Shown: piece by piece, positions 37,141 through 45,675 of the stretch
Position numbering within the stretch: position 1 is the stretch's first letter
Layout of the letters: each line of letters starts with the position of its first letter
Assembly: GCA_945900965.1 (NCBI GenBank)
Contig: CAMDKM010000009.1
Coordinates: 40,903 to 104,902, forward strand
Length of the DNA stretch: 64,000 bases
Direction of reading: 5' to 3'
From: Bordetella parapertussis
GTDB lineage: Bacteria; Pseudomonadota; Gammaproteobacteria; Burkholderiales; JACQAP01
Made by a program: the position numbers and the translations under genes
Notes under the pieces: model-generated
Databases searched by the model: none
The model's input: the letters and a program-made list of their open reading frames with translations, nothing else
Told to the model about the DNA's origin: nothing

Positions 37141-37345
37141 AAAAACCAAAACGCTCTCACCGCAGAGGACGCAGAGGACGCGGAGGAAAAGCAAGGAAGC
37201 GGGAAATGAAGCGTGACAACTAGGCGGACCGAAATCCATTCACGTGTTTTCCTCGTTGTGTTTTTCATGCTTTCCCTCTGCGTCCTCCGCGTCCTCTGCG
37301 GTGAGAGATTTTTTTGCCCGTCCTTCGCGGTGAGAGAAGGTTGTA
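37141..37345. repeat. Family B inverted repeat
   Basis: ctctcaccgcagaggacgcagaggacgcggaggaaaagc...ccctctgcgtcctccgcgtcctctgcggtgagag. Confidence 0.9.
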
Positions 37346-37457
37346 TTATTAACCGTATCAGTATCCAGCAGGAGTGCTAGACTTTTCGGGCAGGGCATTG
37401 GTCCCCGGACGGGGATGGGGCAACGTGACAACAGATTACCAATCAGGAGGAGAGGCA

Positions 37458-38189
37458 ATGAGTGACTTTGACAGAAGGAAATTTCTTGCCGCGGCGGGGG
37501 CCAGCGCGCTGGCGGCGGCGAGTTCGTTGAGTTTTTTCGGTAGTGCGTTGGCGGCGGGCAAGATCAAGCCTGGGGCGGGTGATGCTCTGCTGGTGATCGA
37601 CGTACAGAATTGCTTTACTTCGGGTGGCAGCCTGGCGGTGAAGGAGGGGGACCTGATCGTGCCGCTGATCAATCAAATTGCCAAGGGCTTCGCCAATGTG
37701 GTGATGACCCAGGACTGGCACACGGCGGACCACGTTTCCTTCGCTTCGCAACACGAAGGCAAGAAACCGTTCGAGGCGATCAAGCTGGACTATGGCACCC
37801 AGGTGTTATGGCCCGACCACTGCGTGCAGGGTACAGATGGGGCTTCGCTGCACAAGGATCTGAGCATTCCGCATGCGCAACTGGTGATTCGCAAGGGCTT
37901 CCACAGCAAGGTGGATAGCTATTCTGCATTCCTGGAGGCGGATCGCAAGACTGAAACTGGCCTCGCCGGCTATCTCAAGGGCCGCAAGATCAAGCAAGTG
38001 TTTGTCTGCGGATTGGCGACCGATTACTGCGTGGCCTGGTCGGCAATGGATGCGCGCAAGTTTGGGTTTTCGGCATCGGTGATTGAAGATGCCTGCCGCG
38101 GTATTGACCTGAATGGTTCCATTGCTGCGGCGTGGAAAGATATGGGCAAGGCTGGGGTGAAGCGGATTCAGTCGAGCGATATGGGCTAA
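37458..38189 (+). CDS. nicotinamidase (PncA-like, isochorismatase family) with Tat signal peptide
   Basis: MSDFDRRKFLAAAGASALAAASSLSFFGSALA Tat signal; LLVIDVQNCFTSGGSLAV, TQDWHTADHVSFASQH, WPDHCVQGTDGASLH, RKGFHSKVDSYSAF, VCGLATDYCV. Confidence 0.9.
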   Translation: MSDFDRRKFLAAAGASALAAASSLSFFGSALAAGKIKPGAGDALLVIDVQNCFTSGGSLAVKEGDLIVPLINQIAKGFANVVMTQDWHTADHVSFASQHEGKKPFEAIKLDYGTQVLWPDHCVQGTDGASLHKDLSIPHAQLVIRKGFHSKVDSYSAFLEADRKTETGLAGYLKGRKIKQVFVCGLATDYCVAWSAMDARKFGFSASVIEDACRGIDLNGSIAAAWKDMGKAGVKRIQSSDMG

Positions 38190-38406
38190 TTCGCGGTTTA
38201 GCTAAGTTTATCTCCACCCCCTCACCCCCGCCCTCTCCCGCGAGGGTGAGAGGGGGTGCTCTTTGGTGATGTGCAAGGGGTAGTTGAATACTAGCGACGT
38301 AGTCTGCCGCGAGTCACAGATGCACGCCTACAGCTAGGGCGGAAAATATCGGGCCCCCTCTCCCCTCGCGGGAGAGGGCAGGGGAGAGGGGGCGGCGAGA
38401 GCGGCG

Positions 38407-39330
38407 TTAAACGGTTATAACGCGATACCCCACCCTCGGGAAATGCACACACACCGTTCCCACGCGGGGATCATCACGCAGCAGGCCAATGCTGTCGCAA
38501 GTGGAATAGCGGACAGTGCCGGTCACCGGCGCTTCGCCGCTGTCCAGGTCCGGTACCACGCTGACGCGCATGCCCGCCTTCAAGCCCTGTGGGTCCATCG
38601 CGTCAGTGCGTTCCGGCGCGGGCGTCTTGCCCGCTCGGGCGATTTCGATGGCTTCTGTCGAGGTCATCACTGTTGGCGTGCCGTGTCCGATCGCCTTGAC
38701 CCGTTGCTCCCAGGGCGAAATCGAACTGAATTCGTCGATCATGGCTGGTCCGCCCTGCCAGCGTCCGCGTACGAACCACACCAGGTAATACCCGACGGCA
38801 TCCACCAAGCCGGGCCCGTCGCCGAGTAGGAAAGCACGGCCATCTGAAAGCTGCTGATGCAGCCAGATGAACTGCCCGCGCAATTGCGATACGACGTGGG
38901 GCACGTCTTTCTTCAAATCCTCGACTCGCCAATCCGTCCCGAAGAACAGCCGTCCACGGTCTTTCAGAAAGGCTTCGGGAAACTGATCTGCGTTGGCGCC
39001 GATCAATAGCTTGGCCGCTGAGTCGAACAGGATGTCGGCCCAGCGATTGACGGCCCAGGACAGGCCTTCGGAGCCGCCGGGAAAAAACGTCGGTTGCGGA
39101 AACCGGCGATGCAACTCGCGCAGGATGGCGTGACTGTCACAATAGATGTCGGCGCCGATCTGCATGATCGGCGTGCGGCGGTATCCGCCGGTGAGCGGCA
39201 TCACGTCGGGCTTGGGCGGCACGCGCGGAATTTCCACGGAACGCCAGGCCAATTTCTTGATGCCAAGCGCAACACGTACCTTCTCCGAAACCGGGGACGC
39301 GGGGTAATGATGCAGAATGATTTCGTTCAC
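38407..39330 (-). CDS. glutathione S-transferase family protein with extra C-terminal domain
   Basis: N-terminal thioredoxin-like ILHHYPASPVSEKVRVALGIKKLAW; ~100-aa C-terminal extension (GLKAGMRVSVVPDLDSGEAPVTGTVRY...). Confidence 0.8.
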   Translation of the reverse strand: MNEIILHHYPASPVSEKVRVALGIKKLAWRSVEIPRVPPKPDVMPLTGGYRRTPIMQIGADIYCDSHAILRELHRRFPQPTFFPGGSEGLSWAVNRWADILFDSAAKLLIGANADQFPEAFLKDRGRLFFGTDWRVEDLKKDVPHVVSQLRGQFIWLHQQLSDGRAFLLGDGPGLVDAVGYYLVWFVRGRWQGGPAMIDEFSSISPWEQRVKAIGHGTPTVMTSTEAIEIARAGKTPAPERTDAMDPQGLKAGMRVSVVPDLDSGEAPVTGTVRYSTCDSIGLLRDDPRVGTVCVHFPRVGYRVITV

Positions 39331-39361
39331 GTTGCCTCCTGTTTGTGAAATTCAAATTCAA

Positions 39362-39580
39362 ATTCAAAAGCGTTTGACACAGAGGACACAGAGAACACGG
39401 AGAACACAGAGAGAAAACACAGGCTTGAGATATGAAATTCGAAGCTTCCGAGCTGTGAGGACGACGATCACACGATGCATGCCACCATACGAATGTTGTC
39501 GTTCGCACAGAAAATTCCTCTTTTTAATTTCTCCTTGTTCTCTTTTTCCTCTGTGACCTCTGTGTCAAACGCCCTTGACC
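39362..39580. repeat. Family C tandem-armed inverted repeat (ACACAGAGA/ACACGGAGA type)
   Basis: gcgtttgacacagaggacacagagaacacggagaacacagag...tgttctctttttcctctgtgacctctgtgtcaaacgc. Confidence 0.85.
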
Positions 39581-40191
39581 TATTTTCCAGGCAAAGACCC
39601 GGGGAGGTCGAAGCGTTGGCGGGTGGTGCAGTAGCGATTGCCGAACAGCCGGCCGACCGGGGTGTAACGCTCTTCGGAGACGCGTTTGGTTTTGGGGTCG
39701 ATGACGCCGTCCCGTGCATGGACGTGAACAATTTCCGCGAGCACGATATCCCGTACTTTGCCTATAGGGATATGTTGGTACAGCCGGCATTCGAAGCTGG
39801 CAGGCGCTTCAGCGATCCGGGGATGCTTGACGAAACGGGAGGGCGCCTCGGTGAAACCGGCGGGGCCGAACTCGGTTTCGTCTTCGGCATATTCGCCGCT
39901 GGAGATATGCATGCCGTTGGCGATCGCCTCGTCCACCAGATTGACCACACATTCCCCGGTGCGCAGCAGATTGGCGAGGGAGTGTTTTTTCTTTCCGTCG
40001 CTGCGGTCATTAAAACTCAGCACCACCAGCATCGGCTGTTCGCACACCGCATTGAAGTAGGAAAACGGCGCGCAGTTGGCGACCCCGTTTTCGCTGCGCG
40101 TGGAAATCAGCGCAATCGGTCGCGGGAAGATCAGGCCGATCATCAGTTTGTAGCGCTCGATGATGGGGAGCGTTGAGATGTCGAGTTCCAT
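39580..40191 (-). CDS. flavin reductase-like/FMN-binding split-barrel protein
   Basis: IFPRPIALISTRSENGVANCAPFSYFNAVCEQPMLVVLSF; start MELDISTLP at 40191. Confidence 0.9.
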   Translation of the reverse strand: MELDISTLPIIERYKLMIGLIFPRPIALISTRSENGVANCAPFSYFNAVCEQPMLVVLSFNDRSDGKKKHSLANLLRTGECVVNLVDEAIANGMHISSGEYAEDETEFGPAGFTEAPSRFVKHPRIAEAPASFECRLYQHIPIGKVRDIVLAEIVHVHARDGVIDPKTKRVSEERYTPVGRLFGNRYCTTRQRFDLPGSLPGK

Positions 40192-40346
40192 GAATTCAGG
40201 GGAGAGGGAAGAGGGGCGAGGGGCGAGGGAAAAGACCGGCGGCAATGCGCAAAATTGTCATGTATTTCTTGCCGTTTCGTTTTCTCTGCGACCTTTGCGT
40301 ACTTTGCGCCTTTGCGTCGAGATTATCTTTTTCCTGGATCCAAAAA

Positions 40347-41111
40347 TCAGCCAGCGATAGTAACGCCGCCATCGGCGACGATGGTCTGGCCAGTGACAAA
40401 GGCGCCGGCGCGTGATGCGAGGAATACCGCTATGCCGCCAATATCGTCCGGCTCGCCGATCCTGCGCAGCGGGGTCTGGGTTTCGTACTTCGAGAGCACG
40501 GCGGGATTTTCCCATAAGGCCCGGGCGAAATCGGTCTTCACGAGGCCCGGCGCGATGCAATTTACGCGGATATTGTGCGGACCCCACTCTACTGCGAGGT
40601 TGCGCGCCAATTGCATATCCGCCGCCTTCGAGATCGCATAGGCCCCGAGCGCCGAAGTGCCTTTGAGGCCGCCGATTGACGAGACGATGATGACCGCGCC
40701 GTCCTTGCGCGCTGCCATTTCCGGCAGCACCAGATTCGCCAGCCAGTGATTGGCCACGATGTTGTTCTGCAGAATCTTGTTGAAGGCATCGTCCGGCAGT
40801 CCAGCCATGGGGCCGTAGTAGGGGTTGCTGGCCGCATTGCAGACCAGCACGTCAATTTTCCCGAAATGCTTTCGGGTCTGTGCGACGAGGCTTTCGAGTT
40901 GAGCCTTGTCCCCGATGTTCGCGGCAATGGCGACTGCCTCGCCACCGGCCTTGCGAATGGATTGCACCACCTGTTCACAGGCTTCCGCCTTGCGGCTGGA
41001 AATTACCACCTTCGCGCCGGCCGCCGCCATGTGCTCGGCAATGGAGCGGCCAATGCCGCGCGAGGAGCCGGTGACGATGGCGACTTTGTTGGTGAGGTCG
41101 AAAGGGTTCAA
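40347..41111 (-). CDS. SDR family oxidoreductase
   Basis: NKVAIVTGSSRGIGRSIAEHMAAAGAKVV, CNAASNP, YAISKAAD; real start probably TTG at 41111 because upstream ORF extension is heptamer repeat. Confidence 0.9.
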   Translation of the reverse strand: MNPFDLTNKVAIVTGSSRGIGRSIAEHMAAAGAKVVISSRKAEACEQVVQSIRKAGGEAVAIAANIGDKAQLESLVAQTRKHFGKIDVLVCNAASNPYYGPMAGLPDDAFNKILQNNIVANHWLANLVLPEMAARKDGAVIIVSSIGGLKGTSALGAYAISKAADMQLARNLAVEWGPHNIRVNCIAPGLVKTDFARALWENPAVLSKYETQTPLRRIGEPDDIGGIAVFLASRAGAFVTGQTIVADGGVTIAG

Positions 41112-41118
41112 TTGAAGG

Positions 41119-41335
41119 CGGGATTGAGGATTGGGGATTGGAGATTGAGGGGCGAGGGGGGGGGATCGAGGGGCGAGGGGCGAGGGGCGAGGGGCGAGGG
41201 GCGAGGGGCGAGGAGCGGGGATCGGGGATCGGGGATTGAGGGACTTGGGTTTGCCCTTCACCCTTCACTCATTCACCCATTCACCCATTCACCCATTCAC
41301 CCTTCACGCATTTGCCCGTCACCCGTCACCGGTTC
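41119..41335. repeat. composite heptamer array (G-block then C-block)
   Basis: (gaggggc/ggggatc/ggattga)n - gggtttgccc - (ttcaccc/attcacc)n. Confidence 0.9.
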
Positions 41336-41865
41336 TCGACCACTTTCTTCAAATTCTCCAGCCCCAGCGGATAACCTCTGTTCAAGGCATTGAGCGGGGT
41401 GACGTCGTCCTGACCGGGAGGGGGATCGTCGGTCCAGTAGGCGAGGCGCTTGAAGCGGGCTTTCCAGACGACCTTGGATTTGCCGTCGCCTGCGTCGGTA
41501 ACGGTCAGGGTGGCGAAATAGTCACTGGATATTGGCTGGCCGCCGGCGTAGGTGTAGGTCATGGTCATGGCGGATTCGTCGTAGTCGATCAGTTTTTCCT
41601 CGACTTTGGTGCCGTTGCTGCGGGTGATTTCTCGCACGCAGCCTTCCGTGCGGTTTTTGCCCAAAATCCGCTTGCTGGAAACTACCGGGGGATACCACCG
41701 ATCAAGTCCGACGAAATCGCCGGCGACCGCCCAAACCTCGGCAGGCGACGCGTCGATCACGATGGAATGTTCGACTTTGAGTTCCGGGGCATCCGCGGCA
41801 ATTGCCTGGACGGACGGCAGCGACAATACAATAAGGACCAGCAATGCCCGGTAAAACTTCCTCAT
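41326..41865 (-). CDS. SRPBCC (polyketide cyclase/START-like) protein with signal peptide
   Basis: MRKFYRALLVLIVLSLPSVQAIAA; VEHSIVIDASPAEVWAVAGDFVGLDRWYP. Confidence 0.85.
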   Translation of the reverse strand: MRKFYRALLVLIVLSLPSVQAIAADAPELKVEHSIVIDASPAEVWAVAGDFVGLDRWYPPVVSSKRILGKNRTEGCVREITRSNGTKVEEKLIDYDESAMTMTYTYAGGQPISSDYFATLTVTDAGDGKSKVVWKARFKRLAYWTDDPPPGQDDVTPLNALNRGYPLGLENLKKVVENR

Positions 41866-41958
41866 TTCTCCTCCCCAATACGTTATGTTTTTTTGAGAGC
41901 GCAAGCGTACCTGAATCCGCCACGCTTTGCGCGCGCGGGCTTGTGATAGCATCGGCGC

Positions 41959-42837
41959 ATGGAAGTTTTTCCAATGGGAGGGGAAAAAATGAGCACGGTA
42001 TTGAGCGACCAGGAAATCCAGCAATATCGCGAGCGCGGTTACGTATTTCCGCGTTATCGCCTGCCCGAACCCTTGCTGAATCGTCTGCGCGAGGGAGTCG
42101 ATCGTCTGCTGGCGACCTACACCGACGTGGCTCAAGAGGATTTGGCCAATCCCCATATGGTTGCGCCAACCGAAGGGCCGAACATGAATCCTTTCATGGC
42201 GGCGGCAAGTCATCCTGGCGTGCTGGACATGGTGGAACAAGTGCTGGGTCCCGATCTGATGTTGTGGATTACCCGTGTGCTGTGCAAGCCCCCGGTAAAA
42301 GGGCGCGAAGTGCCCTGGCACCAGGACGGGGAGTACTGGCCCATGCGGCCGCTGGCGACCTGTTCAGTGTGGATTGCCATCGACCCGGTTTCCACCGCCA
42401 ATGGTTGCATGAGGTTCATTCCCGGCTCGCACCGGAACAAGGAACTCTACCGCCACCACGTTTCGGACCGCAAGGACCTGGTGTTGAATCTGGAGCTCGA
42501 TCAGGACCAGTTCGACGAACGCGAGGCGGTAAATGTCGAACTGGAGCCCGGCATGATGTCGCTGCACGATGTGCGGCTGATCCATGGCTCGCTCGCCAAT
42601 ACTTCCGGCAGCCGCCGCGCTGCACTCATCATGCGCTACATGCCGGCCACCTCGCACTATGATCGTTCACTGGTGAAATCCCGCAATACCGGCAGCCCCT
42701 TCAATATCGCCGAACAGCCACTGTTGCTCATGCGCGGTGTGGACCAAACCGGCAAAAATGATTTCGCCCACGGCCACGAGCTATGGGGAAAACGTTACTC
42801 GGGTGGGCTGAGTGTGGGGACGGGCAGCGAGGGGTAA
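41959..42837 (+). CDS. phytanoyl-CoA dioxygenase (PhyH) family protein
   Basis: WHQDGEYWPM Fe-binding HxD, NGCMRFIPGSHRN, HDVRLIHGSLANTSGSRRAALIMRYMP. Confidence 0.92.
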   Translation: MEVFPMGGEKMSTVLSDQEIQQYRERGYVFPRYRLPEPLLNRLREGVDRLLATYTDVAQEDLANPHMVAPTEGPNMNPFMAAASHPGVLDMVEQVLGPDLMLWITRVLCKPPVKGREVPWHQDGEYWPMRPLATCSVWIAIDPVSTANGCMRFIPGSHRNKELYRHHVSDRKDLVLNLELDQDQFDEREAVNVELEPGMMSLHDVRLIHGSLANTSGSRRAALIMRYMPATSHYDRSLVKSRNTGSPFNIAEQPLLLMRGVDQTGKNDFAHGHELWGKRYSGGLSVGTGSEG

Positions 42838-43075
42838 AGACGACTGGTTGAAGCGCAGGGCGCGAATGGTTTTTCTCTGTGCCTAACGGGCATGAGACCC
42901 CAATGGGATTGAATTTGTGCCTTGGAATTCTCCCAAGGCACAAGGCGCCATTTCACACTCTCTCCCACTCTCTGCTGCGCTTCAAGTGTGCCCTTGTTCC
43001 GTCAAGGGAGAGAGAGTCTTAACCCTGCGCCGATCCTTTGAGTTACTGCTCTTTGCCAGCCAACTCATTTCGAAA

Positions 43076-43480
43076 TCATGTCGTCGGCCTGATCAACTCC
43101 ACAGTCGGGAAGTAAGTGGCGTATCGCCCCTTGTCTCGGGTGAGCAAAGGCAGGTTCTCTACAGCGGCGTGTGCCCCAATGAAAAAATCGGGCAGCACCC
43201 CTGTCTTGCCTCCTTTTTGTTTCCTATATTTGGCAAATGCCTTTCCTGCAAGGAATAGCGCCTCGCGGGGAATCGGTTCCAACAGGAATTCGCCTAGCCG
43301 AAGAACGGTCTCCAATTCTTCAATCTTGCCAAATGCGATCGACAGCTCCGCGTAAATTACGGCATTGATGCATAACGGCGCTCGAAGGCTGGCGGCTTCC
43401 AGATTCTCTTGCGCCCAATTCGCCCAGACGGGATCATTCTCAACAACGTCAAGGATCACGTTTGTGTCGACAAGAATCAA
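43076..43480 (-). CDS. PIN-domain VapC-like toxin
   Basis: MILVDTNVILDVVENDPVWANWAQENL; FIGAHAAVENLPLLTRDKGRYATYFP. Confidence 0.9.
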   Translation of the reverse strand: MILVDTNVILDVVENDPVWANWAQENLEAASLRAPLCINAVIYAELSIAFGKIEELETVLRLGEFLLEPIPREALFLAGKAFAKYRKQKGGKTGVLPDFFIGAHAAVENLPLLTRDKGRYATYFPTVELIRPTT

Positions 43481-43725
43481 CGACCAGCCTTTGCCCCACG
43501 CGTGAGCGCCATGATCTGGTCGGTACTCATTTTTACCGTTGCGACGCCTCGCAGCTGCGCGAAACGGCGCGTCGGCCGTCGCGCCCTATGCTTGCCGTGA
43601 CGCAACACGACTTCCCCGGTAGGCGTTAATTCGAAATCCACAGCGGAGCCGGGTACTATTCCAAGAAGATCACGCACCCGCTTGGGAATAGTGACCTGCC
43701 CTTTGGATGTAACGGTTGTGCCCAT
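43477..43725 (-). CDS. AbrB/MazE-fold VapB-like antitoxin
   Basis: MGTTVTSKGQVTIPKRVRDLLGIVPGSAVDFELTPTGEVVL; overlaps vapC start. Confidence 0.92.
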   Translation of the reverse strand: MGTTVTSKGQVTIPKRVRDLLGIVPGSAVDFELTPTGEVVLRHGKHRARRPTRRFAQLRGVATVKMSTDQIMALTRGAKAGR

Positions 43726-43801
43726 ATCTGCAAAGGTAATACCGAAATTAATGAAGTATTACTATAACATGGAAAATTGGCCTCGCCCCTCGCCCCTGTA
43801 C

Positions 43802-45619
43802 TTACCTCACCTCGCTCGGATCAAACGGCGCTTTGCCTGGGCTGGAAGTCAATCCGGACTGCTCCCCATCCGACTGCAATAACGCCTCCAATTCCCGGGC
43901 CGCCTGTTGGCCGGATTGAATGAGTTGCGTCTCATCGTGATAGACCGCGTGTTGGCGTTCGAGCGACTGTTCGTCGAAGTTGCGGAAGGCACTGACAGCA
44001 TCGTGTGCCTCCCAGGCAGGAATGCCGAGATCGCGCAGCACGCGCTCGGCAAGATCAAGTGAAGACAGGAAGGTCTCGCGTATCAGGAAATCGACACCAA
44101 TGTCCATTAACCGATAGGCATGAAAGCGGTTGCGGGCACGTGCGTATATTCGGGCGTTGGGGAAGTGTTTCTTTACGAGTTCCGTGGTACGGAGCGAAGA
44201 TTCCACGTCGTCGATCGCCAGCACGAAAATATCCGCCTTGTCGGTCTTGGCGGCACGCAGCAGGTCAAGGCGCGAGGCATCGCCATACCAGGCGCGGGCG
44301 CCAAAGCGGCGCACAGTATCAATTTGCTCTGCGCTTTTGTCGAGCGCCGTAAAGGAGACTCTTTTCGCGCGCAGCAAGCGCCCGACGATTTGCCCGACAC
44401 GTCCGAAACCGGCGATGATCACGCGGTTTTCGGTTTCGACGATCTTTTCAAAGTCTGCTGTCGCTTTCGGCCCAAGTTTGGTCAGCCGTTCGTGGATCAG
44501 GAATGCCAGTGGCGTAAGCGCCATCGAGAGTGTCACCACAATTACCAGCGAGCCGGCAAGGGTGGCGTCGAAAATTCCTTGTGCGGCGGCGAGGGCGAAT
44601 AACACGAATGCGAATTCGCCTCCCTGGCACAGTGCCGCCGCCAACCCGGAGGCGGAGTCTTTCGGGTGACCCGAGAAGCGGCCGATTGCCAGAAGGATGG
44701 CGGCTTTTACCAGCATCATTCCGAGGGTTGCGCAGACAATGGCGAGCGGGTATTGGAGTATCAATCCGAGGTTGGCCGACATGCCCACGGAGATAAAAAA
44801 CAACCCCAGCAGCAAACCCTTGAACGGTTCGATGTTGGCTTCCAATTCATGGCGGTATTCCGAGTCGGCGAGCAGCACACCGGCCAGAAAAGCCCCCAAC
44901 GACATCGACAATCCCACCGAAGTCATCAGGAGTGCAGTGCCAATCACCACCAGCAACGCAGTGGCGGTAAAAATTTCCTGAATGCCGGTCGATGCGATGG
45001 CCTTGAGGATCGGCCTCAGAAGATAACGGCCTCCTGCAATCACCGCGACGATTAAAGCGATGGCCGACAATGCCGCAAGCCACGGATTGGTATTCGAGTC
45101 CGTGTTGCCGCTGTCGCCCAACAAAGGAATCAGAGCAAGCAACGGGATGACGGCCAGATCCTGGAAAAGCAGAATGGCAAACGAAGAACGCCCGTGCCGG
45201 CTGGCAAGCTGGCCTTTTTCGGCGAGGACCTGCAGAACGAATGCAGTCGAAGACATGGCCAGTCCAAGCCCGATCACTATGGCCGCCGGAATCGACACAC
45301 CAAGCGCCAGCGCAACCAGACCCAATGCGATGCCGCTGATCAGAACCTGCGCGCTGCCGAGTCCGAAGACCGAGTGACGGAGCACCCACAAACGCGAAGG
45401 TTGGAGTTCAAGCCCGATGACAAACAGCAGCAGTACAACGCCCAGCTCGGCGAAGTGCAGGGTATTGCTGACGTCGGTGATGAATCCGAATGCCCACGGA
45501 CCGATGAGCACACCCGCCGCCAGATATCCCAGCACTGCACCGAGACGAAGCCGGCGGGTCAGGGAAACAACGATTACTGCTGCGGCAAGAAATATCGCGA
45601 CTTGGGCAAGTAGACTCAT
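43802..45619 (-). CDS. CPA2 cation:proton antiporter with TrkA-N domain (KefB/KefC-like)
   Basis: Na/H exchanger TM region; RVIIAGFGRVGQIVGRLL TrkA-N domain. Confidence 0.93.
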   Translation of the reverse strand: MSLLAQVAIFLAAAVIVVSLTRRLRLGAVLGYLAAGVLIGPWAFGFITDVSNTLHFAELGVVLLLFVIGLELQPSRLWVLRHSVFGLGSAQVLISGIALGLVALALGVSIPAAIVIGLGLAMSSTAFVLQVLAEKGQLASRHGRSSFAILLFQDLAVIPLLALIPLLGDSGNTDSNTNPWLAALSAIALIVAVIAGGRYLLRPILKAIASTGIQEIFTATALLVVIGTALLMTSVGLSMSLGAFLAGVLLADSEYRHELEANIEPFKGLLLGLFFISVGMSANLGLILQYPLAIVCATLGMMLVKAAILLAIGRFSGHPKDSASGLAAALCQGGEFAFVLFALAAAQGIFDATLAGSLVIVVTLSMALTPLAFLIHERLTKLGPKATADFEKIVETENRVIIAGFGRVGQIVGRLLRAKRVSFTALDKSAEQIDTVRRFGARAWYGDASRLDLLRAAKTDKADIFVLAIDDVESSLRTTELVKKHFPNARIYARARNRFHAYRLMDIGVDFLIRETFLSSLDLAERVLRDLGIPAWEAHDAVSAFRNFDEQSLERQHAVYHDETQLIQSGQQAARELEALLQSDGEQSGLTSSPGKAPFDPSEVR

Positions 45620-45675
45620 GGTCTTTCCAATCCGTTATCCGCCCCGTTACCTGGGGCGGATAACCGTCTGACTCA

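Noticed and set aside
41119-41335. Possible CRISPR array (regular repeats)
   Set aside because: Period ~7 bp with no spacers and no cas genes in the window; it is a heptamer microsatellite-like array.
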